Assembly: GCA_012514865.1 (NCBI GenBank)
Contig: JAAYZO010000854.1
Span: forward strand, 1 to 14,177
Source: Lentisphaerota bacterium
GTDB taxonomy: Bacteria; Verrucomicrobiota; Lentisphaeria; Oligosphaerales; JAFGRS01
Direction: 5' to 3'
DNA: 14,177 bases
Each line of letters opens with the position of its first letter. Within the stretch, counting starts at the first letter, position 1. A program made the translations under genes and the position numbers. Below the pieces are notes generated by a model, which saw only the letters and a program-made list of their open reading frames with translations, searched no databases and was not told where the DNA came from. Below, one piece after another: positions 12,775-14,177 of the stretch.

Positions 12775-13935
12775 TCAGGACGCCATCACCCCGGCACCCT
12801 CGGCGGCCGTGCAGACCATCGTCTCGGCCGCCTGGCCGGTCCGGGTCCGGTACTGCCGCTGCAGGGCCTCGGCGTAGGCCGCCGCCTGGTCGGCCTCGAC
12901 CAGGTGCACCGTGATGCCGCCGAAGCCGCCGCCGCTGAGGCGGGCGCCGAGGGCGCCGGGCAGGCTGCGGCCCAGGGCCACCAGGGCGTCGAGTTCGGGG
13001 CAACTGTTCTCGAAGTTCGCGATCGAACTCTCGTGGGACTCGTTCAGGAGCCGCCCGAAGTCGCGCAGGCGGCCCTCGCGCAGCGCCGCCACGCCGGCCT
13101 CGACCCGGGCGATCTCGCCGACGACATGGCGGGCCCGGCGGTAGACCCGCGGCGGCAGACGCCCCGCGGCCGCCTCCAGGCACGCCGGCGTGACGTCGCG
13201 CAAGGCCCGCACCGCCATCCCGTCGGCCTGCAGCAGGCGCACCGCCTCCTCGCAGGCCTCGCGGCGCTCGTTGTACTCGCCGGTGAGGGTGTGGCGGACC
13301 ATGCTGTTGGCCACCACCAGGGCCGTCCCGGCCGGCAGCGGCACCGCCGCCACCTCGAGGCTCCGGAAGTCGCTGTACACCAGATGCCCGGCCTGGCCGC
13401 GCAGCGAGCTGAACTGGTCCAGGAGGCCGGTCCGGGCGCCGACGTAGTCATTCTCGCAGGCCTGGCCGACGCGGGCCATCTCACGCCAGTCAAGATCACG
13501 ACCCGCCAGACGCAGCAGGGCCAGGAGCACCGACATCTCCAGCGCCGCCGAGCTGCTCATCCCCGCCGACAGCGGCACCGTGCTGCCCAGCACCAGGTCG
13601 AAGCCCGGCACCGCCACGCCGCGACGGCCCAGCTCGACCACCAGGCCCTTAACATAGTTAACCCAGTCGCCGGGACGCGGCCGCGCCTCGACCGCGTCCA
13701 CTCGGAAACCACGGCGGCTGCCGCTGACCGCGTCCAGGAGGCGGCACTCGCGCGTGCCCGAAAGACCGGCCGACACCCAGGTGGCGCGGTCGACGGCGAC
13801 GCTCAGGACGGTGCCCTCGTTGTAGTCGGTGTGATTCCCCAGGATCTCCAGACGACCGGGGGCCCGCGTCACCACGCCGGGACGCCGACCGTACGCCGCC
13901 TCGAAGGCCGCGACGACACGCTCTTGCATCTCCAT
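12775..13935 (-). CDS. galK: Galactokinase-like GHMP kinase
   Basis: 386 residues, normal galactokinase length. The three GHMP motifs are present: APGRLEILGNHTDYNEG (25-41), PLSAGMSSSAA (121-131, ATP phosphate loop) and LSGGGFGG (333-340). The catalytic-base region is LLDQFSS with D173. Galactokinases phosphorylate galactose at C1 in the Leloir pathway. The first motif differs from the usual GRVNLIGEHTDYN at several sugar-contacting places: V-N is L-E, and the galactose-binding Glu is Asn34. The same general GNHTDYN form is, from memory, seen in some related bacterial proteins, so this may be a sub-branch with another sugar. No galT, galE or mutarotase is nearby to support galactose. The start is firm: AGGAGGG lies 8 nt before the ATG at 13935. 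It sits 24 nt after the oxidoreductase subunit gene and 30 nt before ffh. Confidence 0.88.
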   Translation of the reverse strand: MEMQERVVAAFEAAYGRRPGVVTRAPGRLEILGNHTDYNEGTVLSVAVDRATWVSAGLSGTRECRLLDAVSGSRRGFRVDAVEARPRPGDWVNYVKGLVVELGRRGVAVPGFDLVLGSTVPLSAGMSSSAALEMSVLLALLRLAGRDLDWREMARVGQACENDYVGARTGLLDQFSSLRGQAGHLVYSDFRSLEVAAVPLPAGTALVVANSMVRHTLTGEYNERREACEEAVRLLQADGMAVRALRDVTPACLEAAAGRLPPRVYRRARHVVGEIARVEAGVAALREGRLRDFGRLLNESHESSIANFENSCPELDALVALGRSLPGALGARLSGGGFGGITVHLVEADQAAAYAEALQRQYRTRTGQAAETMVCTAAEGAGVMAS

Positions 13936-13943
13936 GGCTCGGA

Positions 13944-13950
13944 CCCTCCT
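13944..13950 (-). promoter_or_regulatory. Ribosome binding site AGGAGGG for the galactokinase-like gene
   Basis: AGGAGGG on the - strand, 8 nt before the ATG at 13935. It selects this ATG rather than the second one two codons later. It lies in the 24-nt gap after the oxidoreductase stop. Confidence 0.75.
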
Positions 13951-13959
13951 CCGCGACCC

Positions 13960-14177
13960 CTACAGCACCGCCGTCGCCGCCGCGCGGCCCGCCGCGAAGG
14001 CCCTGAGGTTCGTCTGCACGACCTCGTCGCCCTTGCGCGCGAAGGCCTCCCGGACGGCACCGGCGAGGTCCGCCTCGCTGAGGCCGATGAAGGGACTGAG
14101 GGCGCCGAGCATGACGATGTTCATGGCGCGCGCCGAGCCGGCCGCCTTGGCCATGGCGCCGGCGTCGATGACCAGAC
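13960..14177 (-). CDS. 2-oxoacid:ferredoxin oxidoreductase gamma subunit (C-terminal part)
   Basis: The last 71 residues of a gene that enters from the right edge; the frame is open to the window end with no stop. The pattern V-I-D-A-G-A-M-A then G-S-A-R-A-M-N-I-V-M-L-G-A-L-S, and near the end V-V-Q-T-N-L-R-A-F-A-A-G-R, is the C-terminal half of the gamma subunit of 2-oxoacid:acceptor oxidoreductases (KorC, PorG, IorB). These subunits help oxidise 2-oxoacids to acyl-CoA with reduction of ferredoxin, typically in anaerobes. Which 2-oxoacid is used cannot be told from this end. The alpha/beta subunits would be expected just beyond the right edge. It is first in the visible - strand run with the galactokinase-like gene and ffh. 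Confidence 0.85.
   Translation of the reverse strand, partial: LVIDAGAMAKAAGSARAMNIVMLGALSPFIGLSEADLAGAVREAFARKGDEVVQTNLRAFAAGRAAATAVL

Overview
This window is very GC-rich DNA (about 70% by eye) from a bacterium. It carries ten probable genes and one gene cut by the right edge. The gene types are mostly chromosomal housekeeping: signal recognition particle GTPase, an RsmB-type RNA methyltransferase, a 2-oxoacid:ferredoxin oxidoreductase subunit, a galactokinase-like kinase and an ABC permease. There are no transposases, phage genes, integrases, tRNAs or CRISPR arrays. The galactokinase motif (GNHTDYN instead of GEHTDYN), the YbjN-like protein and the KorC/PorG-type subunit would fit an anaerobic Gram-negative-type lineage such as the Lentisphaerota/Verrucomicrobiota/Planctomycetota group. 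That assignment is a guess from gene content, not something the sequence proves.

Left part (1-3566). An HD-domain phosphohydrolase (+) converges on a membrane-anchored calcineurin-like phosphoesterase (-). Upstream of the latter is a HEAT-repeat plus YbjN-like protein (-). A gap of about 370 bp follows. It holds a plausible promoter for the HEAT/YbjN gene and a striking run of ten degenerate 10-bp units in exact 10-bp register (3421-3520).

Middle part (3567-8070). A large exported, mostly helical protein of unknown function and a fused two-domain ABC permease of the FbpB/SfuB type both lie on the - strand. They are separated by a gap of about 320 bp that holds a repeat element: two identical 19-bp copies flanking a strong hairpin. 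No binding protein or ATPase for the permease is present in the window. A gap of about 320 bp separates the permease from a divergent + operon.

Right part (8071-14177). The + operon encodes a second phosphoesterase (paralogous to the catalytic domain of the left one), a third, YkuE/LpxG-like phosphoesterase, and an RsmB-type m5C methyltransferase coupled to it by an ATGA overlap. It converges on a - strand operon: 2-oxoacid:ferredoxin oxidoreductase gamma subunit (partial), galactokinase-like kinase, ffh. The convergent junction (11099-11280) is packed with palindromes built on one core, CACGGC(A/G)TGCCGTG. The methyltransferase reading frame ends inside them.

I did not find a clear new multi-gene system. 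The most unusual features are non-coding: the palindrome cluster, the 10-bp phased array and the 19-bp/hairpin element. Among proteins, the membrane-tethered phosphoesterase, the HEAT-YbjN fusion, the unrecognised exported protein and the divergent sugar-kinase motif are the ones worth following up.
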